NCBI GenBank assembly: GCA_023091735.1
Contig: JALKBU010000438.1
Location: 1 to 40,183 of the forward strand
Direction of reading: 5' to 3'
Length of the DNA stretch: 40,183 nucleotides
DNA from: Trichomonas tenax
Taxonomy: Eukaryota; Parabasalia; Trichomonadida; Trichomonadidae
The notes beneath the pieces were generated by a model that was not told the DNA's origin, ran no database searches, and saw only the letters and a program-made list of their open reading frames with translations. How positions within the stretch are numbered: position 1 is the first letter of the stretch; each line of letters starts with the position of its first letter. This document shows positions 20,933 through 29,849 of the stretch, one piece after another. The translations under genes and the position numbers were made by a program.

Positions 20933-21350
20933 AAACTTGTTTTCTTTTGTTTTGTAAATATTCTTGTTATTTGATTATCACTCTATTAATCTTTATTTTA
21001 ACACGAATGTTCATAGATTTGATCCAATGTTGCCATGATTTCGATCACTTTTTTATGGTGACAGACCCCAAAAATAAATAAAAAATATTGGCAAATTAAT
21101 AAAGATTTATGTTTCTCTTCATCAGAAACACTTTTGTATGAAAACTCACAGATTTGATATCGATGATCACAGCTGCTGAGTGACATCATCAATATTTTCA
21201 TCGTTCATCAACAAAACACAGAGGAATATTTTTACCTCTTTCAAAACAATTTCCATTCTGTTATGCTGTGATTCAGATGTTCGTTTGAAATCGAAATCGA
21301 AATATTGCATTTAGAGATTCTGAAAATCTCTGTTTTAAGAAAAAAGAAAA
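20933..21350. other. Intergenic region
   Basis: AT-rich spacer between two plus-strand genes. No RNA gene, repeat or TTTGACA box array was seen. Confidence 0.5.
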
Positions 21351-22409
21351 ATGGAGGTTTTTATTGAGAAGTTTACTAAAATCATTTTTTTTTTCATCTG
21401 TTTGATTGTCCTTCATTGGGACAATCCTCCTTCGGATGTCTGGAAAATGTTCTACAACGGGAGCCCGACACAAAACTTCGCTGATCAACAGAATCCTTCT
21501 ATTCCTGACACAGCAAACGAAAAATATTTCGCCTACAACTGCGTTTTCTGCAACCAACAGAATGGATGCATAGACATTCGTGGTGAAAATCACATTAATT
21601 TCCTCCACAGTTTCTGTCTTTTCCATGATAATTTTAGACCTCAAATTGGAGGAAGTATTTACTTTCATGGAAACAGCCAAATCATTCAACACAGATTCTG
21701 TGCTTACAACTCAACAACATCAAACTTTCAAGGATCGTTCTGTAACACTCAAGTAGATCCAGATCCAAATTTTAACTACCTCATTGAGTGTTCTGTAACA
21801 CACTGCGATACACCTTCTTCAAATGGCCAACCAATTAATGTAATGTATGGCAAAATTATTTTATCTTCCTCAAATTCCAGTTCAAACAACTGCCTCTTAA
21901 GTCCTGGATACAGTTTTTATCAACCAAATCCGTCTGCAACAACTAATTTCACAACAATTTCAAACAACACTGCTCAATATAGAATTGTCGATCATTATAA
22001 TGTCGAAGTCAATTTAATGCAATCGAATTTCATCAACAACGAAATCACAGAAAAAGGAGATTCAAATAGTGCTCATGTTATCTGTTTTAGTGGGACAACA
22101 ACAGTCGAAAATTGTTGTTTTTATGGGAATCATGGTCCAGGAAAATTATTTCTTCACAAAAATGGACAATTTTTTGTTAAGCATTGCAACATTGACTCAT
22201 TTAGTTCAAGTGGCGTTGTAACAACAACAGGAATATATTCAGATATTTTCATTGATTATATCTCTCATTTGTCAACATACAAATGCGATGCAATTTTCCA
22301 ATATAGAATTGCCAATGTATGCGCAAAGAAAGATTTGCAGTGCACGAAAGGATTTTTTCGTTACAAACTCTGTTCGACACCATTGGCGTTCGGATGCGTC
22401 CTTAACTAA
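21351..22409 (+). CDS. Secreted or surface beta-helix-like protein
   Basis: 352 residues. An N-terminal hydrophobic stretch (IIFFFICLIVLHW, about 11-23) looks like a signal peptide. The body is rich in Asn, Ser, Thr and Cys and has repeated strand-turn units such as FTTISNNTA, SNFINNEIT and TTVENCCFYGNHG, the pattern seen in right-handed beta-helix proteins, including the large Pmp-like surface families of trichomonads. Many N-x-S/T sites suggest glycosylation. No C-terminal membrane anchor is visible. A diverged, broken paralogue lies at 31403-32305 on the same strand. The function is not known; an outward-facing surface role is inferred. It converges with the BEACH-type relic 90 bp downstream. 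Confidence 0.7.
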   Translation: MEVFIEKFTKIIFFFICLIVLHWDNPPSDVWKMFYNGSPTQNFADQQNPSIPDTANEKYFAYNCVFCNQQNGCIDIRGENHINFLHSFCLFHDNFRPQIGGSIYFHGNSQIIQHRFCAYNSTTSNFQGSFCNTQVDPDPNFNYLIECSVTHCDTPSSNGQPINVMYGKIILSSSNSSSNNCLLSPGYSFYQPNPSATTNFTTISNNTAQYRIVDHYNVEVNLMQSNFINNEITEKGDSNSAHVICFSGTTTVENCCFYGNHGPGKLFLHKNGQFFVKHCNIDSFSSSGVVTTTGIYSDIFIDYISHLSTYKCDAIFQYRIANVCAKKDLQCTKGFFRYKLCSTPLAFGCVLN

Positions 22410-22498
22410 GCATTCCGTGATTTCTGGCGTCGTTTCTTTCTTCGTCAACTCTCTCAAATTAGTAAAATAGTAATATTTACAAAACAAAAAACATTTTT

Positions 22499-23570
22499 TC
22501 AACAATTCATTGACGTGAATAGATATCCAAAGAACAAGTTTCCTTTCGAGTCTCCGATCGTCACAGTGTCTGTCTGCCTGTTGTATCCGATGTCCGTTAT
22601 CTTCTCGTCACACCTGAAGACGACAGAGATCTCTCTCATGTTGAAAGCCTCGAACAACAAAACGACTCTTTCGTTCATCACAACGAGAATGTAGTCGATG
22701 TCGTCTTTGTCTGTCGCAGTGCATATTTGCGACACTCTGTGCTTCATCGAAATCTGCGCGACATTCCTCCCGTTTAATGTGTAAACGCTGATCTGCGAAC
22801 CGTCGACAGCCTTCTGTGAGTGTGCAGAGCAGATGACAATCAGCCCGAATCCATCAGTCACTTTCACTATCGTCGGGATGTTGTCAGTTTGCAGGCACAA
22901 GTCCATCGACCTTATGAAAGAGAAGTCTGAGAGGAAAGAGAGGACGATGTTGTCTTGTCAACCAATTGACTGCACAAAACTTGTTCCATTTTGGAAACAT
23001 GATAGATTTAGGCACTTTTAGTGTTAATTTGATTGGGAGGCATTGAAGCCTTTCATAGAGGGGCAATTTTGCGATTCAGTATCCAAAGTACCGAATGACA
23101 CGAATCCAATGCTTTGTTCTTGGAAATTGAAACAGCACCACCTTTCATTGCACTCACAAGAATATCATCACCAACGATAAAACAACAGAAAATCAGCGCA
23201 ATATTCAGATACAGAGGAAATGCAAAGATAGAAGATAAATGCAATTTATATGTCAATGCTCTTGGCGCGAATTCAGATCATTTCCAGAGCATAAGGATAA
23301 TGAGAATGATTTACACTGTTGTGCCAATGGTGATTCCGTGCACATTTTTAATCACACATTTTGATATCACTGTAAGAGTCAATATTTCACATGGGGAAAC
23401 TACGTACATCGAATTTGAGGAAATACCGACTGCTTCATTCACAATGGATAGCAACATCAGCAAACTTGGAATAATCTTCGAAGTATCTCTGAAACGTATC
23501 GAGTTAATTGTGCGAAAAGCCAATGCTTTGTTACCTCCAAAGATAGAAATACTGTTACCTTCATAATTAT
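22499..23570 (-). pseudogene. Relic of a BEACH-type protein C-terminal beta-propeller
   Basis: The last open piece (22906-22499, 135 codons) has the cadence of WD-type blades in the C-terminus of BEACH-domain proteins: DGFGLIVICS, ISVYTLNGR, DYILVVMNERVVLLFEAF and DSKGNLFFG. Further blade-like pieces occur upstream in different frames (VGDDILVSAMKGGAVSISKN near 23180 and SMYVVSPCEILTLTV near 23400), separated by stops and frameshifts, so the gene is broken and 5'-truncated. No BEACH domain itself is present. BEACH proteins act in vesicle trafficking and are a large family in trichomonads. Other WD proteins are possible. Confidence 0.4.
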
Positions 23571-24057
23571 ATTAATATTTATTTATTTTTTTTTTGTTTT
23601 TGTGTAAATAATGTATATTATTAGTTACTCCACTTGCAGTGATACCTGTACAGACCGCACTTGGTTTATCTAACGTATATATGATTTCTTGCCTAAATAA
23701 GAATAATTGGTCCATTCTCGATGCGTATTGTCAGAAATTCTCGTTCATTTCGATCATCCTGTTCATAGAATGCATCAAGAAGAAGGAATTAGAAACATTA
23801 TATGATTTTCATATTGATCAATCAGATATTAGTTCAAATCGCTAAATATTTCCTATTAATTAGTTACTGGAACAAAAATATGTTCAATTGTATTATAATT
23901 TCTCCTAAATCATAGTCATTATAATAATAGATTGGCGATGACTCCAAATAAATAACTTTACATGTCAAAAATTATAAATCATCTGACAAATCATTCATAA
24001 ATAATTGTGTGAGTTACAAAAACGGTTAGACCAAATATAACTAAAGCGTTCAAAAGG
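23571..24057. other. Intergenic region with two TGACA-type boxes
   Basis: AT-rich. A 68-codon frame at 23639-23845 begins with GTG, not ATG, and is not recognised; it may be a gene fragment. An inverted core (GTCA, 23964-23967, in ACATGTCAAA) and a direct core (GACA, 23985-23988, in CTGACAAAT), 21 bp apart, lie 70-94 bp before the ATG at 24058, matching the boxes seen before other genes. Confidence 0.45.
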
Positions 24058-24312
24058 ATGTCGCACGTCTTCTTGAACATTTTAGTTACGAAGCTTAGGT
24101 CTGACCAGGCCTACAAGCACATTGCCTTCATCGGCAATAGGTACTTGCCTGCTCTCACCAAGTCCTACTTTTCTTACCTGACCCATCCTGTTTTCAAGGA
24201 TGTCTCGGGCTTAACAGTATATAAATGCACATTCAAACACGGCGTAGCTTCAGTTATCAACGTACAAGGAAATCCATGGGAAACAACACAAAAGAAGCCA
24301 AATGACCTTTAG
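24058..24312 (+). CDS. Small protein of unknown function
   Basis: 84 residues from an ATG, with no signal peptide or clear membrane span. It has a mixed composition including AFIGNRYLPALTKSYFSYL and a Gly/Val-containing FKHGVASVINVQGNPW. I do not recognise it. In favour of a real gene: the codons are distinctly richer in G and C than the flanking DNA, as for the well-expressed genes in this window, and two TGACA-type boxes with 21-bp spacing sit upstream. Against: it is short, and it could be a fragment of a longer conserved gene. Confidence 0.5.
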   Translation: MSHVFLNILVTKLRSDQAYKHIAFIGNRYLPALTKSYFSYLTHPVFKDVSGLTVYKCTFKHGVASVINVQGNPWETTQKKPNDL

Positions 24313-24417
24313 CCTTCGGGCAACAAAATATGAGTCGTCTAGTAAATATTTTGTGTGCAATAATTTTTTGTTTTTTTTTGATTGGCTGATGAAAATATTA
24401 ACGTAACACGTAATCAT

Positions 24418-24550
24418 TTTCACTCCCTTTCTTTACCGTTCTTCAAGTCATTCTCATAGGTACTTCAATTGGATTGTTTAATCTGATATGATAAAAATAT
24501 TTATTAAATATAGAGAACGAGAATACTTGAACACACAAAGGGAGTTAAAG
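24418..24550. repeat. MITE-like element with imperfect terminal inverted repeats
   Basis: CACTCCCTTT at 24421 and TTCAAGT then ATTCTC further in are mirrored by GAGAAT, ACTTGAA and AAAGGGAGT near 24513-24549. The arms are about 35 bp and imperfect, enclosing about 55 bp of AT-rich DNA. The outer CACTCCCTTT also appears in the small inverted repeat at 16093. The element sits between the 24058 gene and eL37. Confidence 0.4.
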
Positions 24551-24701
24551 ACATATTTGTTAAAGAATAAGAATTCTTTTGAAAAATATTGAAAAAAAAT
24601 ATTATTTTTTCTTTTTTCATTTTAATAAATTGGAACATGCAAAAGGCTAGAATGGGTTCGTAAAAATTGTTATTTTGCGAAAAAAAACAGCCAATTTCAA
24701 T

Positions 24702-24947
24702 TTATTTTGGAGCATAAGTACGCTGGAGCTTAGCAAATGTAACCTTAAGGTGGCGCATTTCGCCAGAGCCTTGAGAACGCTTGCGGTGAGCCTTCTTTTC
24801 CCAGTCGTAGTGGCGCATTGTGGCATCTGGATAACCACACTTGGCGCACTTGCCCTTCTGGATGTGGAAGCAGCGGTTGCCACAGCGGCGGCAGATTGTG
24901 TGCGACTTGTTATGTCTTGGACCGAATGATGGAGTACCGGCACCCAT
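24702..24947 (-). CDS. RPL37: 60S ribosomal protein eL37
   Basis: 81 residues, a complete eukaryotic/archaeal ribosomal protein of the large subunit. It opens with [20 protein letters not shown], the typical eL37 N-terminus, and has a zinc ribbon formed by Cys19, Cys22, Cys34 and Cys37. The basic C-terminal region includes MRHLK. It is shorter than the animal protein, lacking the extended C-terminal tail. The start is fixed by the conserved MGAGTPSFG beginning, and 15 bases upstream there are T-rich runs. The 5' flank (25101-25250) carries a duplicated pair of TTTGACA-ATGACAA boxes. The gene is richer in G and C than its surroundings, as expected for high expression. Confidence 0.98.
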   Translation of the reverse strand: MGAGTPSFGPRHNKSHTICRRCGNRCFHIQKGKCAKCGYPDATMRHYDWEKKAHRKRSQGSGEMRHLKVTFAKLQRTYAPK

Positions 24948-25100
24948 TGGAAAAAGGTCGGAACAAAACCGCTAGTTTACAATAATCGTTGCGAGAACCA
25001 TTTTTGCTCTTTTGGCTATTTTATTTACTAATGATCAATAGTGCTTCTAATTATCACGTTAAAATTCGAAAATAACACAATTTGTAGTTATTGAGTTATT

Positions 25101-25250
25101 TTTGACAGTTTACATGACAATTATGTAAAACTATATTCTTCTTCATATGATTTATCTACAATATGCATCATTTGTATTCATCACATTAAAAGACGAAAAT
25201 ATTTTTATCTTTTGACAATTTACATGACAATAATCTCTTTGAATGACAAA
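25101..25250 (-). promoter_or_regulatory. Duplicated TTTGACA...ATGACAA boxes upstream of eL37
   Basis: Nearly the same 21-bp word, TTTGACA(G/A)TTTACATGACAAT (written in two alternative forms), occurs at 25101-25121 and again at 25211-25231, 110 bp apart. A further ATGACAAA is at 25243-25250. They lie 154-303 bp before the eL37 start, with no other gene on that side until an ankyrin relic. A regulatory role is inferred from recurrence before other genes. Confidence 0.5.
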
Positions 25251-25464
25251 TGATGGAACCAATTCTGCTATTGCAGGAAGATACAATACCTTGATATCGC
25301 TGCAGGAACTGCGTATTTCAACTTACAAAATTAAGATAGTCAGTATGGTAGTTTCGCTTTTATTTAATTGACCACGCACGGATGCAGTTTTGTCAGTAAG
25401 CCTCTGGCAGTGATTCTCTACTATCATACATACGCCAAACTATCTTCAATATGAGTGTTCAGTA

Positions 25465-25749
25465 GTGGCACAGCATTTGGGGAAATATCTTTTACACATT
25501 GCACCTATCAATTATTACAACTTCGAAAATCCTATCTATCTTCTACATAATGTTGGACTAAAAATGCCTCTCTTTATTACCCATATTAATTATCATGAAT
25601 CTGCTGGTACTAACATCAATTGTTTTGCTCCACATGAAGTTGCGACAACATTGATCAAAAAATCGTGCATATTTTCATCAATAGAACACAATGGAGCGAC
25701 CCCACTCCATATTGCTGCTAGATATTACAATAATGCGTTTTTGTATTGA
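25465..25749 (+). pseudogene. Ankyrin-repeat protein relic
   Basis: A 94-codon frame that begins with GTG and has no ATG start. It ends with EHNGATPLHIAARYYNN, a clear ankyrin-repeat signature (G-x-TPLHIAA), and has weaker repeats before it (KYLLHIAPINY and AGTNINCFAPHE). Stops follow directly. Trichomonads have hundreds of DUF3447/ankyrin proteins, and this is a broken fragment of one. Confidence 0.65.
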
Positions 25750-26067
25750 AAATTTGTTGACATCGATCCTATTCCGCTGCATTGAGCACAGCATATCCAC
25801 TCTTTACCATAGCATCATAACATGCATTCGAAACTTCAATCATTTGATCGAAGCAGTCAATTAAGATCACTACATAATGGAATCTAGAACACAACAATAT
25901 AAAGCTTAGATGCGTGTGAGTTCACCATATGATTCATAAAACATTGGATGAAACACAACAGCAAAATGGCATATTCAAAGTTAGGGGCTGCCAAACAATG
26001 GGCGGGGGACATATAAATAGGTAAAATTATTCTAAAATTTCATGAGTTATCTAATTCAGCCCCTATG
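25750..26067. other. Boundary between ankyrin relic and AT-rich cassette
   Basis: Sequence with scattered stops, probably continuing the decayed ankyrin gene to about 25920. From about 26040 onward the base composition falls sharply to the extreme AT content of the next cassette. Confidence 0.4.
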
Positions 26068-26613
26068 TTACTTTTGGTGATGACTAGAAGGATTAGATTC
26101 GAGTTTATTTTTATTCTTTTGATTAATTGAATGATATACAACTGGTCCATTATGAAATTCACTACTATAAGTTTCTAATAATGGTTTTGGTTTAAAATTA
26201 TTATGAAGTAAACTTTCTTTTAAATTATCCATAGGTTTATTTTCAGATATAGATAACTGAGGTGGACCATTATTCATAATGGGCTGCGATAATTTATTAT
26301 CGCACTTATTTTGTTCAATATTAATATTATTATTTTCAGATATAGATAACTTAGGTTTTTCATTATTAGCTTTAGTATATGATTCATATGCTTGACTAAG
26401 AAAAGTACTTAATTTATGTTTTTCTGGTAAATTATTAGGTATAACTGTCTCTCTAAGATTTTCAAGAGTTCTAGGTTGATTATAAAAATAAGGACTAACT
26501 GTAATAATATTAACTGGTTGAATAACAGTATTTTGTCTATTAGATGTACGTTTTGATTTTCTTTCATATGATCTCTTAGTTTTTCTATTATAGTTTATAC
26601 CTTTATTAACCAT
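26068..26613 (-). CDS. Asn-rich low-complexity protein of the AT-rich cassette
   Basis: 181 residues from an ATG 24 bp after the stop of the gene ahead of it. A basic head (NRKTKRSYERKSKRTSNRQ) leads into an Asn/Lys/Ser/Pro-rich body. It contains NLRETVIPNNLPEK and PLLETYSSEFHNGPVVYHSIN, and near-identical modules recur in the broken gene at 26638-27454, so the two arose by duplication. No enzyme motif is visible. The codons are almost all A/T-ending. It is probably a structural or accessory gene of a virus-like element; the function is unknown. Confidence 0.55.
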   Translation of the reverse strand: MVNKGINYNRKTKRSYERKSKRTSNRQNTVIQPVNIITVSPYFYNQPRTLENLRETVIPNNLPEKHKLSTFLSQAYESYTKANNEKPKLSISENNNINIEQNKCDNKLSQPIMNNGPPQLSISENKPMDNLKESLLHNNFKPKPLLETYSSEFHNGPVVYHSINQKNKNKLESNPSSHHQK

Positions 26614-26637
26614 TTAATTATTTTTAAACTATATATC

Positions 26638-27454
26638 TTATTTACATTTACGAACCATTACTTTCCCTGTCTTCTCATTTTTAACTACAACGTAATCAGG
26701 ATCTTCAATACCACGTTTAGAATTTTCTATTATTTGTTCTCTTCGTTGTTTTGTTAATCTTTCATTATTGTTTTTTTTTTTCTTTCTTAGGTTTATCATT
26801 AGATTTAGATTTATTAGGTTTTTCTAATTGTTTGATTCCTTCATCAAATAGTGTTTCATAATCATTAATTAGTAAGTTAATAGTTCTATTGAATATATTT
26901 TTAAGATTTAATTTAACATTATCCAAATTGGGTTCTTTAGCATTTGATGTTGTTCTAATCTTATATTTAAGAATTGCTTACTTTTCATCATCAGTAGCAC
27001 GAACAATTATATTGAATAATTCGTTTTTATTCTGTCTTATTGCTAATACTTCATTACGATCTGTTAAATCTATTTCATTACGATCTAACCATATATCCCA
27101 AATATCAATAAACTGTCTAACTAATGGTGTTGCTTCATAATCATCAGTTTCATTATTTTCATTATTATTGAAATTAGGTTTCTCTGGTAAATTATTAGGT
27201 ATAATTGTTTCTCTAAGATTTTTAGTTGGTTTTCCAGGATTAACTATAATTGGATCAATACTTAAACTATTATTAGATATATTTAATTTAGGTTTATTAT
27301 GTGTAATATTAATACCATCATTATTAGATATATTTAATTTAGATTTAGACGGATTAATAGTTTTATATTCAACTGGTCCATCATGGAATTCATTACTATA
27401 CGTTTCTAATAATAGTTTTGGTTCAATCTTACAGGACAAGAAATGGATAGTCAT
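26638..27454 (-). pseudogene. Broken Asn-rich element gene, paralogue of its neighbour
   Basis: From an ATG at 27454 the frame runs to a premature TAA at 26980-26978. The same frame then resumes with NLKNIFNRTINLLINDYETL until a poly-A run near 26775, after which a shifted frame gives GIEDPDYVVVKNEKTGKVMV and ends in VRKCK with a TAA at 26638. So one nonsense and one frameshift interrupt an original protein of about 270 residues. The N-terminal half carries LLLETYSNEFHDGPVEY and NLRETIIPNNLPEK, duplicated in the gene at 26068-26613. The first 12 bases overlap the oppositely oriented tail-fibre gene. Confidence 0.6.
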
Positions 27455-28621
27455 ATGAATTTATTCAGTCAAGTTACTACATTTCTTAGAAACTTATCTA
27501 GAGTTGGTACTAGAAGTATTATGGCTAGAGAGATTAATGAAGTTACTGAAGAAGATGATACTGTAGTACCTGAACCAACAATTGCTGAAAAGTTCAATAA
27601 GCTATTTCCTAGTTATGGTGTTTTATTGAATTATGTTAATAGTGTGATTAAAGATAATAATATTAGTTTTGAAGGTATTGAGAAAAATAATGATTTACTT
27701 ATTACTTTTACAATTGCCGAAATATTTAGACAGTTATGTTCAAGAAATGATAATTTAACTAGTTTCACTAAAATACCTGATGATCATAATTTAGAAATAA
27801 ATGAAGAACTAGAACAACAAACATCTATAACAGTTGGTACAATTAATACTCAAGAAATTAATATTAATAATAAAGATTTAGAAAATATAATAAATAATAA
27901 ATCTGATATTAATCATACACATATGGAATTTAATAAAGTTTCAATAAATGAAATTGATGGTACTCCAGCAAATAAACCACCAACGTTTACATCAGGTCTA
28001 ATTACAAATAATGAAATAACATATATTGAATCAAATTCAGATAATAAATTATATATAATTGAAGAATTAAATAATAAATCTGATATAAATCATACACATA
28101 CTAAATTTAGTAATATTAAAGCTGATAGTGTTTCTGTAAAAGATCCAGATAAAGAATATTATTATGATGTTCATCAAAGATTAAATGATATATATCAATT
28201 ATTTGTTAATAATAGTAAATTGTTTTCTCAAATAATACAAAACTTATATCCAATAGGTTCTATCTATACATCTATGAATAGTACTAATCCTAGTATAACT
28301 TTAGGATTTGGTACATGGACACAAATCGTAGATAGATTTCTGTATTGTACTAATAGCAGTAATCAAACCGGTGGTTCTAAAAAGATATCTATTAATAACT
28401 TACCACAACATAATCATAACTGTATGTGGAAAGATATTAATTCCGGTGGATTTAAAACAGGAGCGTTGGATGATACTGGATCAAATTGGACAGTTCAATT
28501 ATTATTTAATGATAAAAATGAATTTATTCACACATATGATAATCCAGAATTTAAAACACAGATTACATGCCACCGTACATTACTATGTATGCTTGGTATA
28601 GAACTAATTAAAAAAACCTAA
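27443..28621 (+). CDS. Phage-type tail-fibre/collar-like protein
   Basis: 392 residues, extremely AT-rich codons. Two copies of NNKSDINHTH at residues 151-160 and 210-219 are the His-rich motifs seen in the shafts of phage tail fibres. The C-terminal domain has YPIGSIYTSMNSTNPS (from residue 269), LGFGTWTQI with a following RF, GGS and LPQHNHN (from residue 320), the pattern of the phage tail-collar/Gp10 C-terminal family. Such proteins bind receptors or decorate particles. Here the gene lies in a eukaryotic genome next to an HNH nuclease gene, which fits virus-like elements of protists. No signal peptide or membrane span is present. The HNH gene starts 21 bp downstream on the same strand. 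Confidence 0.8.
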   Translation: MDSHMNLFSQVTTFLRNLSRVGTRSIMAREINEVTEEDDTVVPEPTIAEKFNKLFPSYGVLLNYVNSVIKDNNISFEGIEKNNDLLITFTIAEIFRQLCSRNDNLTSFTKIPDDHNLEINEELEQQTSITVGTINTQEININNKDLENIINNKSDINHTHMEFNKVSINEIDGTPANKPPTFTSGLITNNEITYIESNSDNKLYIIEELNNKSDINHTHTKFSNIKADSVSVKDPDKEYYYDVHQRLNDIYQLFVNNSKLFSQIIQNLYPIGSIYTSMNSTNPSITLGFGTWTQIVDRFLYCTNSSNQTGGSKKISINNLPQHNHNCMWKDINSGGFKTGALDDTGSNWTVQLLFNDKNEFIHTYDNPEFKTQITCHRTLLCMLGIELIKKT

Positions 28622-28642
28622 TATTTTATCCTTAATTAAAAC

Positions 28643-29197
28643 ATGAGTGAAACAGTACCTAATAATTATGTTACACTATCACATAATAATATATATGAAA
28701 TCTCTATTGAATATCCTTATGAAATACGTAATATATTAAATAAGCATGTTCATAGGGAAACACCTGATACACAAGGATATATTAGAGTTAAACTACAGAA
28801 TAAAAGTTATTTCAAACATAAAATAATAGCAGATATGTTTTTAGAAAATCCTAATGAATATAAATACGTTACACATATTAATGGAGATATTAAAGATAAT
28901 CATATTAATAATCTTATGTGGTGTGATAAGAATATAATTCAAAGAAATAGATGTAAATATAATTATGTAAACGAATTACCTGAACATACTAGACAAATAA
29001 ATAATTATGGTAAATATACATTTAATAACTTATATTATGGATTAAAGGATTTATATGCTGATATATATACTGGAAACAAATATAAAGTAATTCCACTTGA
29101 ATATAATTCGAATAATAAATTATATGTAATAGATACTGATGGAGTTTCGAGATGTATTAAACATATGAAATTAATGAAAGATATATTTAAAACCTAA
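28643..29197 (+). CDS. HNH homing-type endonuclease
   Basis: 184 residues. GYIRVKLQNKSYFKHKIIAD at about 45-64 followed by MFLENPNEY is the usual lead-in (H-(K/R)-x-(V/I)-A-x-x-F-x-x-NP), and VTHINGDIKDNHINNLMW at 76-93 is the HNH core with H78, N80/D82, N86-H87 and N90-L-x-W. This is the HNH_3 type found in phage and giant-virus homing endonucleases, which nick DNA. The C-terminal half (about 110-184) may be a DNA-recognition module, and a similar layout is seen in the broken gene at 29272-29700. It starts 21 bp after the tail-fibre gene and shares its extreme AT bias. Its frame is intact. Confidence 0.85.
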   Translation: MSETVPNNYVTLSHNNIYEISIEYPYEIRNILNKHVHRETPDTQGYIRVKLQNKSYFKHKIIADMFLENPNEYKYVTHINGDIKDNHINNLMWCDKNIIQRNRCKYNYVNELPEHTRQINNYGKYTFNNLYYGLKDLYADIYTGNKYKVIPLEYNSNNKLYVIDTDGVSRCIKHMKLMKDIFKT

Positions 29198-29309
29198 AAG
29201 AAAGTGTACCGAAAAACAATTAGCTGCGTTGGCTGCTGGTAGACAAAAGAATCCAAGACTTCAAAAGAAATCTAAAGAAGAAGATTTAGAAATTGGTTAT
29301 GATATTTAA
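29190..29309 (+). pseudogene. C-terminal fragment with KQLAALAAGR motif
   Basis: In a frame shifted from the end of the HNH gene, and overlapping its last 8 bases, there are about 38 codons: KPKRKCTEKQLAALAAGRQK, then Lys/Glu-rich sequence ending GYDI and TAA. The motif resembles basic tails (K-x-L-x-ALA-x-GR) seen in many protist virus-element proteins. There is no ATG, so it is a fragment joined to the HNH gene by deletion or recombination. Confidence 0.4.
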
Positions 29310-29700
29310 TTAATAAATATATTATTATTATTTTTGATAAATAGATATTTAAACATTCCTTAAAATTACAATATCTGTTATATGGATTAATATAATGTCC
29401 TTTACCATCATCACCATATAACTTATAATTATTATAACTGTTTTGTTTTAATATAGTTACCTTATTCATATAAGAATTAATATAATAAATCTTATCTTCA
29501 GATTCACTATAAAAGTAATTCTTAGTTAAATACGAAAATCTATTTTTCTATATAACTGTATCACAATACGGAATAAACTTAACATCATACGGCAAACTTA
29601 TATATTCAGGATCTTTATCAGTATTTTTAAGTTTAACATCTGTATTAAACAACTTCTGTAATCTCTCTGGAAAAGAATACTGATATGTATAACGTGACAT
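29272..29700 (-). pseudogene. Broken element gene with possible endonuclease-like recognition module
   Basis: From an ATG at 29700 the frame reads for about 50 codons to an in-frame TAG. It then continues in frame through KNYFYSESEDKIYYINSY, KLYGDDGKGHYINPYNRY and NFKECLNIYLS before the sequence becomes low-complexity. The alternation of Y-x-L and NN/D-x-K-(I/L)-Y-(V/Y)-I resembles the C-terminal half of the neighbouring HNH gene, suggesting a related recognition domain whose HNH core is absent. It belongs to the same AT-rich cassette, orientated opposite to it. Confidence 0.45.
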
Positions 29701-29849
29701 TTATTGGATAAAAAATATTGATTTTTTTAATTATTATTATTTTTGTAAATTAATAATGAAAGTTATAAAGAAGTAAATTTCAAAACATTTAGATAACTTT
29801 TGCCGTAAGGTAAAAGTTAGCGAAATGTTATATACTAACTCACCTGATA

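Noticed and set aside
23114..23566. Plus-strand 150-codon frame opposite the BEACH-type relic
   Set aside because: It begins with TTG, not ATG, and has no recognisable family, while the minus strand has WD-type blade motifs.
27443..29197. Bacterial phage contamination as the source of the tail-fibre and HNH genes
   Set aside because: There is no ribosome-binding site pattern, the genes are interleaved with eukaryote-type element relics, and the flanking sequence continues into trichomonad-type genes. A junction check with long reads would settle it.
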